Assembly (NCBI GenBank): GCA_035345875.1
Contig: DAORDH010000001.1
Location: 124,001-188,000 of the forward strand
Reading direction: 5' to 3'
Origin: UBA2033 sp035345875
GTDB lineage: Bacteria > Spirochaetota > Leptospiria > Leptospirales > Leptospiraceae
DNA: 64,000 nucleotides
Position numbers and translations under genes: made by a program. Positions within the stretch are counted from its first letter, which is position 1; every line of letters begins with the position of its first letter. The notes beneath the pieces are model-generated. The model saw nothing but the letters and a program-made list of their open reading frames with translations, searched no databases and had not been told where the DNA came from. Of the stretch, positions 25,533 through 34,953 are shown piece by piece.

Positions 25533-26257
25533 GCCAAAAAACTTTCAGAATGGAAAATCTAGTAAAAATCTACAATAAGAGAAAGGTTGTAGATGGTGTG
25601 AGTTTTAAAATTAGTAAAGGGGAAATTGTTGGTTTATTAGGACCAAATGGTGCTGGTAAAACTACATCCTTTTATATGTCAGTGGGTTTTGTAAGACCTG
25701 ATTCAGGACATGTTTTTATTGATGATCATGATGTAACACAAGCTCCAATGTATCAAAGAGCTAGACTTGGAATTGGATATTTAGCACAAGAAGCTTCTAT
25801 TTTTAGAAAACTAACGGTTGCAGAAAATGTGGAAGCTGTTTTGCAGACATTAAACCTTTCAAGAAAAGAAATTCAAGAAAGAAGAGATGAATTATTATTA
25901 GAATTACAGATAATGCGAGTAGCAAATCAAAAAGGATTTACGTTATCCGGTGGAGAAAGAAGACGTTGTGAGATAGCGAGAGCACTTGCTACCAAGCCTG
26001 ATTTTATTTTACTCGATGAACCATTTGCAGGAGTAGATCCTATTGCAGTAAAGGATATTCAAACTGTTATTAAAAGCTTACGAGAAAGAGGACTTGGAAT
26101 ATTAATCACAGATCATAATGTAAGAGAAACCCTAAAAATTACAGACAGAGCATATATTATGTATAGTGGAAAGATTTTAATTTCCGGTGTTACCCAAGAA
26201 CTAGTAAACGATCCAGAAACAAGGAGAATTTATCTAGGGGAGGATTTTACACTCTAA
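25529..26257 (+). CDS. lptB: LPS export ABC transporter ATPase LptB
   Basis: The 242-residue product is a complete ABC ATPase: Walker A GPNGAGKTT (about 38-46), Q-loop, signature LSGGERRRCEIARAL (about 140), Walker B FILLDEPFAGVDPIAV (about 160) and the H-loop ITDHNVRETL. The FAGVDPIAV and LIARALA-type features, together with the adjacent OstA protein, identify LptB, which powers LPS extraction from the inner membrane. LptF/G are not in this window. Overlaps by four bases with the OstA gene and by one with rpoN. Confidence 0.93.
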   Translation: MSQKTFRMENLVKIYNKRKVVDGVSFKISKGEIVGLLGPNGAGKTTSFYMSVGFVRPDSGHVFIDDHDVTQAPMYQRARLGIGYLAQEASIFRKLTVAENVEAVLQTLNLSRKEIQERRDELLLELQIMRVANQKGFTLSGGERRRCEIARALATKPDFILLDEPFAGVDPIAVKDIQTVIKSLRERGLGILITDHNVRETLKITDRAYIMYSGKILISGVTQELVNDPETRRIYLGEDFTL

Positions 26258-27678
26258 TGTTAGGCCAACATTTAGTTCAAAAGCAAACCCAAAAACTAGT
26301 AATGACTGCTGATTTACGGCAGTCTATAGAATTATTGCCTTTATCGACTTTAGAGCTTGCAGATAAAATCCAAGCAGAACTAATCGACAATCCACTTTTA
26401 GAAGAAGTTTTTAATCCTGAAAAACCGAAAACTCCTGAGATCTATTCTGTAACAGAAATCAGAGAGAAGGAAAAAAGAGAACTTACTAAAAGCACAGAAG
26501 GAAATCTCACAGATATTTACAGCATTGAAGGTCCCTATCGTTATGACAACGAAGCGAGAGATAAAAATCAAAGTATGATTGAAGCATCTCCCATCAAAGA
26601 AAAACTAAGCGACCATCTGCTTTCACAATTAAGACTTTTAGATGTAACCGATGAAGAGTTAGAGATTGGTGAAATTCTAATTTCTATGTTAGATGAGCAT
26701 GGGTTTATCACAACACCGTTAGATGAGATAGCTAAGGAAATGAATCTAAACTTTAAATTAGTGAAAAAAGTGATTCAAAATATTCACCAATTAGATCCTG
26801 TTGGAATTGGTGCAAGTAGTATACAAGAAACACTTTTAATTCAAGCTCAAATTTTAAGACCAGAGGACACTAATCTTGCTATTCTACTAAGAGAGCATTT
26901 TAAAGATCTGGAGAAATTGGATTACAAGAAAATTTCAAAAGCAATGAAAATCTCGGAAGAAAAGGTCGAGCAGATTGCTAAGAATATTAAAAAGTTGGAA
27001 CCTTATCCGGCAACATTATTTAATTCTAAGAAAATAGATTATATTGTTCCTGACGTTGTTGTAACGGAAACAGATGGAGAATTTACAATTCATATCAATG
27101 ATGAATGGATCCCAAAAATTTCTGTAAATAAAGAATATAAAAGTGTTCTAATGAAATCTTGTAGTGCTCAGGATAAAGAATTTATATCTACGCGCGTAAA
27201 TTCTGCACAATGGTTGATACGTTCAATCAATCAGAGACGTCAAACGCTTTATAAAGTAATGAATTCAATTATTGATTTTCAAATTGATTTCTTTCGACAT
27301 GGGATTAATAATTTAAAACCGTTAACTTTAAAAGACATTGCAGACAAATTAAATATGCATGAATCTACCATATCTAGAATAACTACCAATAAATATGTTC
27401 AAACATCTTGGGGTATTTTAGAATTAAAATGGTTTTTCTCTTCAGGATTAAAATCAGCAGAAGGTGGTAAAGAATCCTCTAAAAAGATTCATGATATGAT
27501 ACGAAATTTAGTGAAAGAAGAAAGCGAGGATAATCCCCTATCTGATCAAGACATTGTAGATATAATGGGTAAGCGGGGAATTGAGATTGCGAGAAGAACG
27601 GTTGCAAAATATAGAAAAATTTTAAAGATTCTTCCATCAAACAGAAGAAAAAGAATACGGGATTTAAAGGCAAGTTAG
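26257..27678 (+). CDS. rpoN: RNA polymerase sigma-54 factor
   Basis: The 473-residue product has all three RpoN regions: a Gln/Leu-rich activator-interacting N-terminus (LVMTADLRQSIELLPL), the core-binding domain (about 120-300, with LDEHGFIT and LDPVGIGASS), a helix-turn-helix (KDIADKLNMHESTISR, about 365) and the RpoN box ARRTVAKYR at about 447-455. It directs polymerase to -24/-12 promoters and needs AAA+ activators, one of which, the NtrX-like protein, is encoded four genes downstream. Overlap with lptB by one base shows co-transcription. Confidence 0.95.
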   Translation: MLGQHLVQKQTQKLVMTADLRQSIELLPLSTLELADKIQAELIDNPLLEEVFNPEKPKTPEIYSVTEIREKEKRELTKSTEGNLTDIYSIEGPYRYDNEARDKNQSMIEASPIKEKLSDHLLSQLRLLDVTDEELEIGEILISMLDEHGFITTPLDEIAKEMNLNFKLVKKVIQNIHQLDPVGIGASSIQETLLIQAQILRPEDTNLAILLREHFKDLEKLDYKKISKAMKISEEKVEQIAKNIKKLEPYPATLFNSKKIDYIVPDVVVTETDGEFTIHINDEWIPKISVNKEYKSVLMKSCSAQDKEFISTRVNSAQWLIRSINQRRQTLYKVMNSIIDFQIDFFRHGINNLKPLTLKDIADKLNMHESTISRITTNKYVQTSWGILELKWFFSSGLKSAEGGKESSKKIHDMIRNLVKEESEDNPLSDQDIVDIMGKRGIEIARRTVAKYRKILKILPSNRRKRIRDLKAS

Positions 27679-28641
27679 ATGTCAATAGCAAGCATAAGTG
27701 TTGAAAGCATTGTCCGCGATCATCCCGAGTTAGAGTTACAACTCATTAGCGGTGAACGCGGCATTAGTAAAAAGATTTCGAATTCAGAGATAAATAGACC
27801 TGGTCTTTCGCTTACCGGTTTTTTTGATTTCTTTGCTTATGATAGAATTCAAATTTTTGGTAAAGGAGAATGGGCATATTTAAATTCTCTGACTGATGAT
27901 AAAGTGGATATTATTGCAGAGAAATTTTTCTCTTATCCAATTAATTGTATCATTTTTACACATGGGAATATGCCTAAGCAGAAGATAGTGGAAAAAGCGG
28001 ATAATCTAAATATACCTCTATTTGTTTCCCCTATGTCTACTCATAAATTTATAACTCTGATTTCTGATATTTTAAATAAAAGCCTTGCTCCTAGAACAAT
28101 GAGGCATGGTGTTTTAATTGAAGTATTCGGTATTGGAATTTTACTATCTGGAAAGAGTGGGGTAGGAAAAAGCGAAACTGCACTGGAACTAATTGAAAGA
28201 GGGCATAGACTTGTTGCAGACGATATGGTAGAAATTAGACGTTATTCGGAAAGCTATCTTATTGGAACTTGCTCCGACATTTTAAGTCATCATATGGAAA
28301 TCAGAGGTCTTGGGATTATAAATATAAAAGATATTTTTGGGGTAGGATCTGTTCGGGATAGTAAATTAATAGAATTGATTATAAACATTGAAGAATGGTC
28401 AGAGAATGTTGACTATGATCGAACAGGTTTAGATGAAGAAACAGATGAGATTCTTGGAGTCAAAATCCCATTTTTAAAGATTCCAATTAAGCCCGGAAGA
28501 AATATACCTATTATCGTAGAGACTGCGGCAATGAACCAAAGGCTAAAGAAAATGGGAACATTCGGAGCAAGAGAATTTAATAATAAATTAACAAATTATA
28601 TAGAGCAGATAAAAATTGAAAAGAGTCACGTTAAAGATTAA
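27679..28641 (+). CDS. hprK: HPr kinase/phosphorylase
   Basis: The 320-residue product has the two-part HprK structure: an N-terminal domain (about 1-130) and a catalytic domain with Walker A GKSGVGKSETALELIERGH (about 157-175) and the signature EIRGLGIINIKDIFG (about 207-221). It phosphorylates HPr on Ser46 and reverses this with phosphate, linking metabolic state to regulation. It follows the rpoN stop directly, and its 3' end overlaps the ptsH start by 26 bases. With no sugar EII in view, its role is probably regulatory. Confidence 0.93.
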   Translation: MSIASISVESIVRDHPELELQLISGERGISKKISNSEINRPGLSLTGFFDFFAYDRIQIFGKGEWAYLNSLTDDKVDIIAEKFFSYPINCIIFTHGNMPKQKIVEKADNLNIPLFVSPMSTHKFITLISDILNKSLAPRTMRHGVLIEVFGIGILLSGKSGVGKSETALELIERGHRLVADDMVEIRRYSESYLIGTCSDILSHHMEIRGLGIINIKDIFGVGSVRDSKLIELIINIEEWSENVDYDRTGLDEETDEILGVKIPFLKIPIKPGRNIPIIVETAAMNQRLKKMGTFGAREFNNKLTNYIEQIKIEKSHVKD

Positions 28642-28882
28642 CAAAGAAGGCTATGGAATGCACGCAAGACCTGCATCTCTATTTGTAAAGACAGCAGCTC
28701 AGTTTCCCTGTGAAATAACCGTTATTAGAGATGATATTGAGGTAAATGGTAAAAGTATTATGGGTCTAATGATGTTAGCTCTTTCGGCTGATGTGGAATT
28801 TACAATTGTCGCAGATGGTGATAAGGAAGAGGAAGCACTAGAAGCACTTAAAAATCTAGTCGTAAATGATTTTCAAAAATGA
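28616..28882 (+). CDS. ptsH: Phosphocarrier protein HPr
   Basis: The 88-residue product is a standard HPr. His of the catalytic phosphorylation site is in GMHARPASLF (about residue 16), and the regulatory Ser in VNGKSIMGLMMLA (about residue 48), the target of the preceding HPr kinase. The start is a TTG at 28616 inside hprK; no ATG suits. Enzyme I (ptsI) is not in this window. Having both sites intact means the protein may take part in phosphotransfer as well as HprK signalling. Confidence 0.92.
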   Translation: MKRVTLKINKEGYGMHARPASLFVKTAAQFPCEITVIRDDIEVNGKSIMGLMMLALSADVEFTIVADGDKEEEALEALKNLVVNDFQK

Positions 28883-30699
28883 AATTGTTTAAAGATTTAA
28901 CATCTTCCGGAGAAGGAAAATATTATATAAGAGATCTGTATATTTTTCTTTTAAGTATATTTATATCTATTGTATTAGCAGAAACTATTATATTTTCTGA
29001 TTCCTCATCAATAGACTTAGTTGATAAAATATTTGTTTATATCTATATTATTTTCCCGCTCTTTTCCCTTGCTTTAATCATATCCTATATATATAGAAAT
29101 ATCAGAATTCGTCAAACAGGTAAATTAAGAAGCGTTATACGATATAGATTGACACTTGCTTTTGTTTTTGTTTCTATACTACCTTCTATTCCAATCGTTC
29201 TGTTTTCTTCTAACGTGGTTGGTAAATTAGTAGAGAGTTTTTATCGTATTGATATTTCAGAAGCTTTAAAATCAGCTATTGCCGACTTAAAACAGTCAGA
29301 AGAAGAAGACAAAAAAAATATTTTTAATAAAGGCAAGGTTCTGCAAAGAGTAGTTCAAAGAAATTTTTCTCAAATGGATATAATTTATTCAAAAGCGTCC
29401 GAATTAGGGATGATTAATTCGGATAAATTTTATATGGGAATTGTAAAGGGAAGTAAAATTATTGCTGAGACAATGCCTCTTTATTCACAGATATTAATCC
29501 AAAATTTTAATAAAAAACCAGATGAGGCTTTCGATAATTATACATTATATCAGAGAGATAAGGCATTTTTTCTAGCAAAAATAAATTCGAAAGAACCAGA
29601 TAATTTTATCATTATAGGTAAGAGGGTTCATATAGGGAATGAAAAGAATGCCTATAATGTGATCTATACAGAAAATTCTTATAATACAGCTGATTTGTGG
29701 AAAGAGAAAGTTCCTTTTGCTTTAAGATTTTCTCTTGGTGTATTTTTTATTATGATGTTTGGTATTTCGATTATCGTTTCATTTTTATTAGCAAGACAAA
29801 TTTCCAGACCAATCGTTCAGTTGGCGAGTGCAACCCAAAGAGTATCTAGAGGGGAATTGGATGTCCAATTGGATTTAAATGAAGAGGGGGAAATGGGAAT
29901 TTTGATTGAATCTTTTAATCAATTAACTAGAGATTTGAAAGCAAAAAATGAAGAGCTAATTCATATACAAAGAATTGCAGCTTGGAAAGAAGTGGCACAG
30001 AGAATGGCTCACGAAATTAAAAATCCGTTAACTCCAATTCAACTCTCCGCCGAAAGAATTCGAAAGCGTTTAGATAATCCAAACCGTGAAAAATTTGATG
30101 AAGTGGTAAGAAATGGAACGGAAACAATTATTGGGCAGGTTCGAGTTTTAGAACATCTTGTAAAAGAATTTTCTGAGTTTGCTAGAATGCCAACACCGAT
30201 CCTTATAAATCAACAACTGAATCCAATTGTTGAGGAATCGGTAAAACTGTTTATGGATAATGTAAATATTAATTTTGTTTTAAAACTTTCGAAGAATTTA
30301 CCGGAAGTGTTTATTGATAAAAGATTATTCTTAGGAGTTGTAAATAATCTGATTAAAAATGCAGTTGAGGCAATTCAAAATCATAGGAAGGAAATCTCTG
30401 ATTCAAATGATTCACAGGAAGAGTTACTCGGAACGATTCGAATTAGCACTAAATTAGAAAAGAAATTACTTAGAAAAAGTGTCGTTCTGACTGTTGAAGA
30501 TAGTGGTCCTGGAATTTCACCTGAGTTAAAGGAAAAGATTTTTCAGCCTTATTATTCCACTAAAGAAGGTCATGGAACTGGAATAGGATTAACGATAGTC
30601 GAAAAAACTGTTTATGATCATCATGCGCATTTGAGTCTAGATGAATCAAATTTAGGCGGATGTAGTTTTAAAATAGAGCTTCCACTTGAGGATAGATAA
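28879..30699 (+). CDS. NtrY-like membrane histidine kinase
   Basis: The 606-residue product has about four membrane helices (near 20-40, 50-70, 95-115 and 285-310), an extracytoplasmic region between the third and fourth, a HAMP domain (about 310-365) and a kinase core with MAHEIKNPLTPIQLSAERI (phospho-His about 378). NLIKNAVEAI, DSGPGISPE and GTGIGLTIVEK form the ATP site. The H-box with KNPLTPIQLS is characteristic of NtrY. It probably phosphorylates the NtrX-like activator, whose start overlaps its stop. It overlaps ptsH by four bases. Confidence 0.88.
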   Translation: MKLFKDLTSSGEGKYYIRDLYIFLLSIFISIVLAETIIFSDSSSIDLVDKIFVYIYIIFPLFSLALIISYIYRNIRIRQTGKLRSVIRYRLTLAFVFVSILPSIPIVLFSSNVVGKLVESFYRIDISEALKSAIADLKQSEEEDKKNIFNKGKVLQRVVQRNFSQMDIIYSKASELGMINSDKFYMGIVKGSKIIAETMPLYSQILIQNFNKKPDEAFDNYTLYQRDKAFFLAKINSKEPDNFIIIGKRVHIGNEKNAYNVIYTENSYNTADLWKEKVPFALRFSLGVFFIMMFGISIIVSFLLARQISRPIVQLASATQRVSRGELDVQLDLNEEGEMGILIESFNQLTRDLKAKNEELIHIQRIAAWKEVAQRMAHEIKNPLTPIQLSAERIRKRLDNPNREKFDEVVRNGTETIIGQVRVLEHLVKEFSEFARMPTPILINQQLNPIVEESVKLFMDNVNINFVLKLSKNLPEVFIDKRLFLGVVNNLIKNAVEAIQNHRKEISDSNDSQEELLGTIRISTKLEKKLLRKSVVLTVEDSGPGISPELKEKIFQPYYSTKEGHGTGIGLTIVEKTVYDHHAHLSLDESNLGGCSFKIELPLEDR

Positions 30700-32042
30700 T
30701 GAAAATATTTGTTGTTGATGATGAAATAGAAATTAGAAAATCTCTGCGAAATATTTTAGAGGATGAAGACTATCAGGTCGAAGATTTTTCAAATAGTAAA
30801 ACATTGCTAAAAGCACTCGCGAAGGAACGTCCCTCATTATTGCTTTTAGATGTTTGGCTTGGGAAGGAAGATGGTTTACAGATTTTAGATGAGTGCAAAA
30901 AAATCTATCCCTTGCTGCCTGTAGTGATGATCTCAGGACATGGGACAATAGAGTTGGCGGTTAACGCTACCAAAAAAGGCGCAATGGACTTTCTAGAAAA
31001 GCCACTTTCTATTTCTAAAATTCTAGACACTATTAATTCAGTCTTGGCGCGCCAAAATGATTCCGAAATACCAGAAGTAAAATTAGAATTTGATCAGATT
31101 ATTGGTCAGTCTCAAGCAATAAAAAAAGTTAAGTTTGCAATTTCTCAAGCGGCTGCTACCAATGCTCGAGTTTTTATCTATGGAGAAAATGGAACTGGAA
31201 AGGAATTGGTTGCCAAATCTATATTTATGAATTCAAAGAGAAAAGAGAATCCATATATAGAAATAAACTGTGCTGCAATTCCAGAAGAATTGATCGAGTC
31301 TGAATTGTTCGGATATGAAAAAGGTGCATTTACTGGAGCCGTTGATCGCCGTATAGGAAAATTTGAAGCGGCAAATAATGGAACGATTTTCTTGGATGAA
31401 ATATGCGATATGTCTTTATCTACACAAGCAAAAGTTCTTAGAATACTACAAGAACAAAGATTTGAAAAGCTTGGTAGTAGTGAATCCATCACTGTAGATG
31501 TAAGGGTTATTGCTGCTACAAATATTCCAGTGGAAGATGCAATTAAAGAGGGAAAGTTTAGAGAAGATTTATATTATCGACTCAATGTAATACCTATTAT
31601 TATTCCACCTCTTAGAGAAAGAAAAACAGATATACCACTTTTACTCGATTTTTATATACAAAATACCATCAAAGAAAATGATTTAGCACAAAAGAAATTA
31701 GACAATGAAGCTATCGGTCTTTTAACAAATCATTTTTGGCCAGGTAATATACGTGAGTTAAAAAACGTTGTTGAAAGATTGTGCATTATGACGATAGGCG
31801 ATACAATTAAAGGAAAGGATGTGAAAGAGGCTTTAATCGGATTCAAAAAAGCCGAAGAGATTTTTCAACAAGGAGATCTAAAGAAAGCAAAGGAAGAATT
31901 TGAGAGACAGTATATTATAAAGACCTTACAATTAAACGATGCAAACGTTAGTAAAACTTCAAAGATACTAGGTGTAGAGAGAACCCATCTTTATAGAAAA
32001 ATTAAAGCTCTTAATATTCAAATCGATAATTTGAGCGACTGA
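30699..32042 (+). CDS. NtrX-like sigma-54-dependent response regulator
   Basis: The 447-residue product has receiver (1-120, acceptor Asp in LLLLDVWLG about 52), AAA+ (about 130-370; Walker A GENGTGKE, sigma-54 contact loop GAFTGA about 210, and FREDLYYRLNVIPI) and Fis-type HTH (about 400-440, VSKTSKILGVERTHLYRKI) domains. The GAFTGA loop shows it is a true sigma-54 activator, fitting the rpoN gene upstream. It pairs with the NtrY-like kinase. Its targets may include nitrogen genes, but no clear -24/-12 promoter is visible in this window. Confidence 0.92.
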   Translation: MKIFVVDDEIEIRKSLRNILEDEDYQVEDFSNSKTLLKALAKERPSLLLLDVWLGKEDGLQILDECKKIYPLLPVVMISGHGTIELAVNATKKGAMDFLEKPLSISKILDTINSVLARQNDSEIPEVKLEFDQIIGQSQAIKKVKFAISQAAATNARVFIYGENGTGKELVAKSIFMNSKRKENPYIEINCAAIPEELIESELFGYEKGAFTGAVDRRIGKFEAANNGTIFLDEICDMSLSTQAKVLRILQEQRFEKLGSSESITVDVRVIAATNIPVEDAIKEGKFREDLYYRLNVIPIIIPPLRERKTDIPLLLDFYIQNTIKENDLAQKKLDNEAIGLLTNHFWPGNIRELKNVVERLCIMTIGDTIKGKDVKEALIGFKKAEEIFQQGDLKKAKEEFERQYIIKTLQLNDANVSKTSKILGVERTHLYRKIKALNIQIDNLSD

Positions 32043-33217
32043 TGAAAAAAGATTGTATTCATTTCGGAGAATGTGCCGGTTGTGATATTTTAGATTATGA
32101 ATATAAATCACAACTAAAAGAAAAGAAGGAGGAGATTTCTAGACTTTTCTCGGATTTTAAAAATACGGAAATACTAGATACATTTCCAAGTCCTAAAGAG
32201 TTCTATTACAGAAATAAAGTCCAACTTCCATTTGGACGCAAAAAAGGAAAGTATGAGGAAATTCTTACTCTTGGTTTACATGCGAGGGATTATTCAAAAA
32301 TAATTGATCTAAAAGAGTGTAAAATACAAAATGAAACGTTATCTGATATTGCTTGGATCATTAGAGATTGGGCAAGAGAGGAAAACTATTCGGGTTACAA
32401 TGAAAAGAAGGAAACCGGGTTTTTAAAATATTTACTTCTTAAGAAAAGCAATTTTTCAAAAGAAATATTAATCGGACTTATTACAGGATCACCTAGAGAG
32501 TTTAAAAAGATTAGCATTGATAAGCTAATCGAAAAAATAAAAACTATGTTAGAAGAAAAATATAAAAATGAAAATATAACTATAGCCGGAATTTTACAAA
32601 ACATTAATTTAAACAACACATCTATGGTTCTTGGAGAACAAGAAAGACTTTTGTGGGGAAAGAGATATATCAAAGAAGAAATTTCCGGTTTTAAATATAG
32701 AGTTGGTCTTTCTACTTTTATTCAAGTAAATCCCTATCAGACTCCTAGATTGTATAATGAGATTTTAAAAAACATTCCAGAAGGAGTTAACGCTATTGAT
32801 GCCTATTGTGGAATTGGAACTATCTCTCTCCTGATTGCCAAAAAAGCAAAGTCAGTGCTTGCGATTGAAAGTAATCCACACTCCATTGATTCAGCAAAAA
32901 TTGCTCTTAAAGAAAATAAAGTAAATAACGTAAAATTCTTGTTAGGCGATACTGCAAAGATTCTTTCTAAATTAGATGGGCAATTTGATTTATTAGTTGT
33001 GGATCCACCTAGAGCTGGATTGGACAGAAGATGCATAAGTTCAATTTTTAAACTAGATTTATCTAAAATAATTTATGTTTCTTGTAATCCGGATACACTC
33101 TTGGAAGATGCAAAATATTTATCAGAGAAATATATTCTAAAAAAGATTACACCAGTAGATATGTTTCCGCAAACATTTCATATAGAATCGGTCGCTTTAT
33201 TCGAAAGAAGAAGATGA
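32042..33217 (+). CDS. 23S rRNA/tRNA uracil-5-methyltransferase (RlmD/TrmA family)
   Basis: The 391-residue product belongs to the RumA/TrmA family, which methylates uracil-5 using SAM. Cysteines in CIHFGECAGC (residues 5, 11, 14) and a fourth in LKECKIQ (about 97) fit the 4Fe-4S cluster of RlmD. Catalytic motifs are VDPPRAGLD (about 320) and YVSCNPDTL, with the nucleophilic Cys about 345. FIQVNPYQTP marks the substrate-binding strand. The N-terminal TRAM domain of E. coli RumA is absent, as in several shorter members. Overlaps ntrX by one base. Confidence 0.85.
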   Translation: MKKDCIHFGECAGCDILDYEYKSQLKEKKEEISRLFSDFKNTEILDTFPSPKEFYYRNKVQLPFGRKKGKYEEILTLGLHARDYSKIIDLKECKIQNETLSDIAWIIRDWAREENYSGYNEKKETGFLKYLLLKKSNFSKEILIGLITGSPREFKKISIDKLIEKIKTMLEEKYKNENITIAGILQNINLNNTSMVLGEQERLLWGKRYIKEEISGFKYRVGLSTFIQVNPYQTPRLYNEILKNIPEGVNAIDAYCGIGTISLLIAKKAKSVLAIESNPHSIDSAKIALKENKVNNVKFLLGDTAKILSKLDGQFDLLVVDPPRAGLDRRCISSIFKLDLSKIIYVSCNPDTLLEDAKYLSEKYILKKITPVDMFPQTFHIESVALFERRR

Positions 33218-33432
33218 AGTTAACTATTTATGTAAAACCAAATAGCAAGAAAATTGGAATTGATATCATCAATGAAAAAGAATGGATTGTTCGCGTCAAA
33301 GAGCCAGCAACGGAAGGAAAAGCAAATGATGCAGTTTTGTATTCCATCGCAGAAAAATTAAATCTACCGAAATCAAAAGTAAAATTAATTAAGGGAGAAA
33401 AATCTAAACAAAAAATTGTAGAAATTCTTTGA
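33214..33432 (+). CDS. DUF167/YggU family protein
   Basis: The 72-residue product has the compact DUF167 fold signature: VYVKPNSKK-type start, WIVRVKEPATEGKANDAV and LPKSKVKLIKGEKSKQKIVEI. The GKANDAV segment is the strongest marker. Function in bacteria is not established; it is often encoded with RNA or division genes. Coupled by a four-base overlap to the methyltransferase. Confidence 0.88.
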   Translation: MKLTIYVKPNSKKIGIDIINEKEWIVRVKEPATEGKANDAVLYSIAEKLNLPKSKVKLIKGEKSKQKIVEIL

Positions 33433-33478
33433 ACGAAAAAGAATATACAGAGAGATTAGTTTTGGGATTTAGTATTGT

Positions 33479-34129
33479 ATGATGATGGAATTTATTTATA
33501 GAATTGTAATTATATTTTTTCTCTTAAATCTAGCTATCAATGCTCAAAATCAGGCTCCAGAAGAAACGAAACAATTTCGCTTTGTAATTGCAAAGACTGG
33601 ACTCACACTAAGAGCAAATCCGGACACTGAATCCGAAGCGATAGATACTATACCTTTTGGCAAAATTGTAGAAGTGGTAAATGAGTTAAATGAAACTGTT
33701 AATGTTCAAGGTAATGTTTCCAATTGGTTTGAAGTTAAATATAAATGGAATAAAGGTTATGTTGTAAGCGGTTTTTTAAGTGTATCCAGTGAAAATCCAG
33801 ATAAAAAGGGAATCAAACAAAAAGATTATTATGCAACTTGGAAAGGAGATTGGAAATGCGGAAAGGAGTATTCCAATCTAAAAATTAAAAAGAATGGGAG
33901 TTTTTCTGGTTGGCTCTTTGCAGGTGGAGATGATTCGGGTTGTGGAGGCACATCAATAAAAGGGAATTGGTCTATCAATTCATTGGGAGAAATATGCTTG
34001 AAAACAAGTTCGGATGAATCTTGTTTTTTTATTTATAATAATAGATTAATTGCAAATCTGAATTCAGCCTCTGGTTTCAAAGAAAATTATGAAGCAGAAA
34101 TATTAAGTGGTCTTTCAAAAGTAAAATGA
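33479..34129 (+). CDS. Exported SH3-domain protein
   Basis: The 216-residue product has a signal peptide (about 1-22, cut near AIN-AQN) and a bacterial SH3 domain at about 35-105 (KTGLTLRANPDTESEAI, VNVQGNVSNWFEVKYKWNKGYVVSGFL). The C-terminal half includes Gly-rich segments and paired Cys (about 125, 156, 180, 187), which could form disulfides in the periplasm. It may bind peptidoglycan, but nothing proves it. The three tandem ATGs at 33479-33487 leave the exact start open. Next gene overlaps by four bases. Confidence 0.75.
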   Translation: MMMEFIYRIVIIFFLLNLAINAQNQAPEETKQFRFVIAKTGLTLRANPDTESEAIDTIPFGKIVEVVNELNETVNVQGNVSNWFEVKYKWNKGYVVSGFLSVSSENPDKKGIKQKDYYATWKGDWKCGKEYSNLKIKKNGSFSGWLFAGGDDSGCGGTSIKGNWSINSLGEICLKTSSDESCFFIYNNRLIANLNSASGFKENYEAEILSGLSKVK

Positions 34130-34953
34130 ATACTGATAATATTTACAGTCAATTTGCATCAATTCTTTCTGATGTAAAATTCCTTATGGATAAAAATGAG
34201 TTTGAGATATTTCGCCTACCGGACGAAAAAAATCCTTATTCATATCAATTTAAATGGAACCAAATATTTAATGATTCAGACAAGCAGAAGCAAGCGTTAA
34301 TAGAGAAACCAATTGATGCAGCGGAAAATATAAGATGTAAGCTGTGTCCTAAAAAAATTGCAGGTATTCGAAATTATATTCATAAAGGAAATAAACCTGT
34401 TTTAGTATTACATTATACAGGAGAGTTCAGAAAAGGACAACCCTCTCTTTCTAAAACAAATCCATCTTTGGCTCTTAGAACTAGAGATTCTGAAGACTTA
34501 TTTGATCGTCTTATAAAAAAAGTTTTTAATTTCTCCTCTAAAGAATTCTTTTTTCAAGAGTATCCTGCTTGTAGTTTTAACCATAACACATCGACTTTAG
34601 CTGATTGGAAGACAAGAATGGAAGCTTGCGATTTACATGTTAAAAATACTATTTTAGCAAATAATATAAAAGGTATCATATTAATGGGTTCTGCAGCCGT
34701 TATGCGATTAGGTGCAGAGCAAGCAAAAGAAAAAACAGGTAAATTAGAACCTTTATCATTTCAAGAAGTGGAAATTCCTACTTTGGTGATTAGATCTCCG
34801 GAGGGAGTATTTTCTTTAGAAGAAAAGAGGAAAAAATTAGAACATAATAAAACGAGCGAAGGATATAAATTAGCCAAAAAAGAAGAAGATGAAGTGAAAA
34901 TAGGTCTAGTTGAACACCTAACGTTATTTAAAAATAAAATAGGCATAATTTGA
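34126..34953 (+). CDS. Divergent uracil-DNA glycosylase-like Fe-S protein
   Basis: The 275-residue product has four Cys placed like the Fe-S ligands of family 4/5 uracil-DNA glycosylases: C71 and C74 in RCKLCP, C149 in YPACSF and C168 in EACDLH (C-x2-C ... C-x18-C). PVLVLHYTGEFRKGQP (about 91-106) is where the family has its GEAPG motif, here unlike it, and LVIRSPEGVFS may stand for the HPSP motif. The core thus seems present but catalytic residues are changed. It may be a glycosylase of altered specificity or a structural repair protein. Its stop overlaps the TTG start of priA, so the two are coupled. Confidence 0.5.
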   Translation: MNTDNIYSQFASILSDVKFLMDKNEFEIFRLPDEKNPYSYQFKWNQIFNDSDKQKQALIEKPIDAAENIRCKLCPKKIAGIRNYIHKGNKPVLVLHYTGEFRKGQPSLSKTNPSLALRTRDSEDLFDRLIKKVFNFSSKEFFFQEYPACSFNHNTSTLADWKTRMEACDLHVKNTILANNIKGIILMGSAAVMRLGAEQAKEKTGKLEPLSFQEVEIPTLVIRSPEGVFSLEEKRKKLEHNKTSEGYKLAKKEEDEVKIGLVEHLTLFKNKIGII

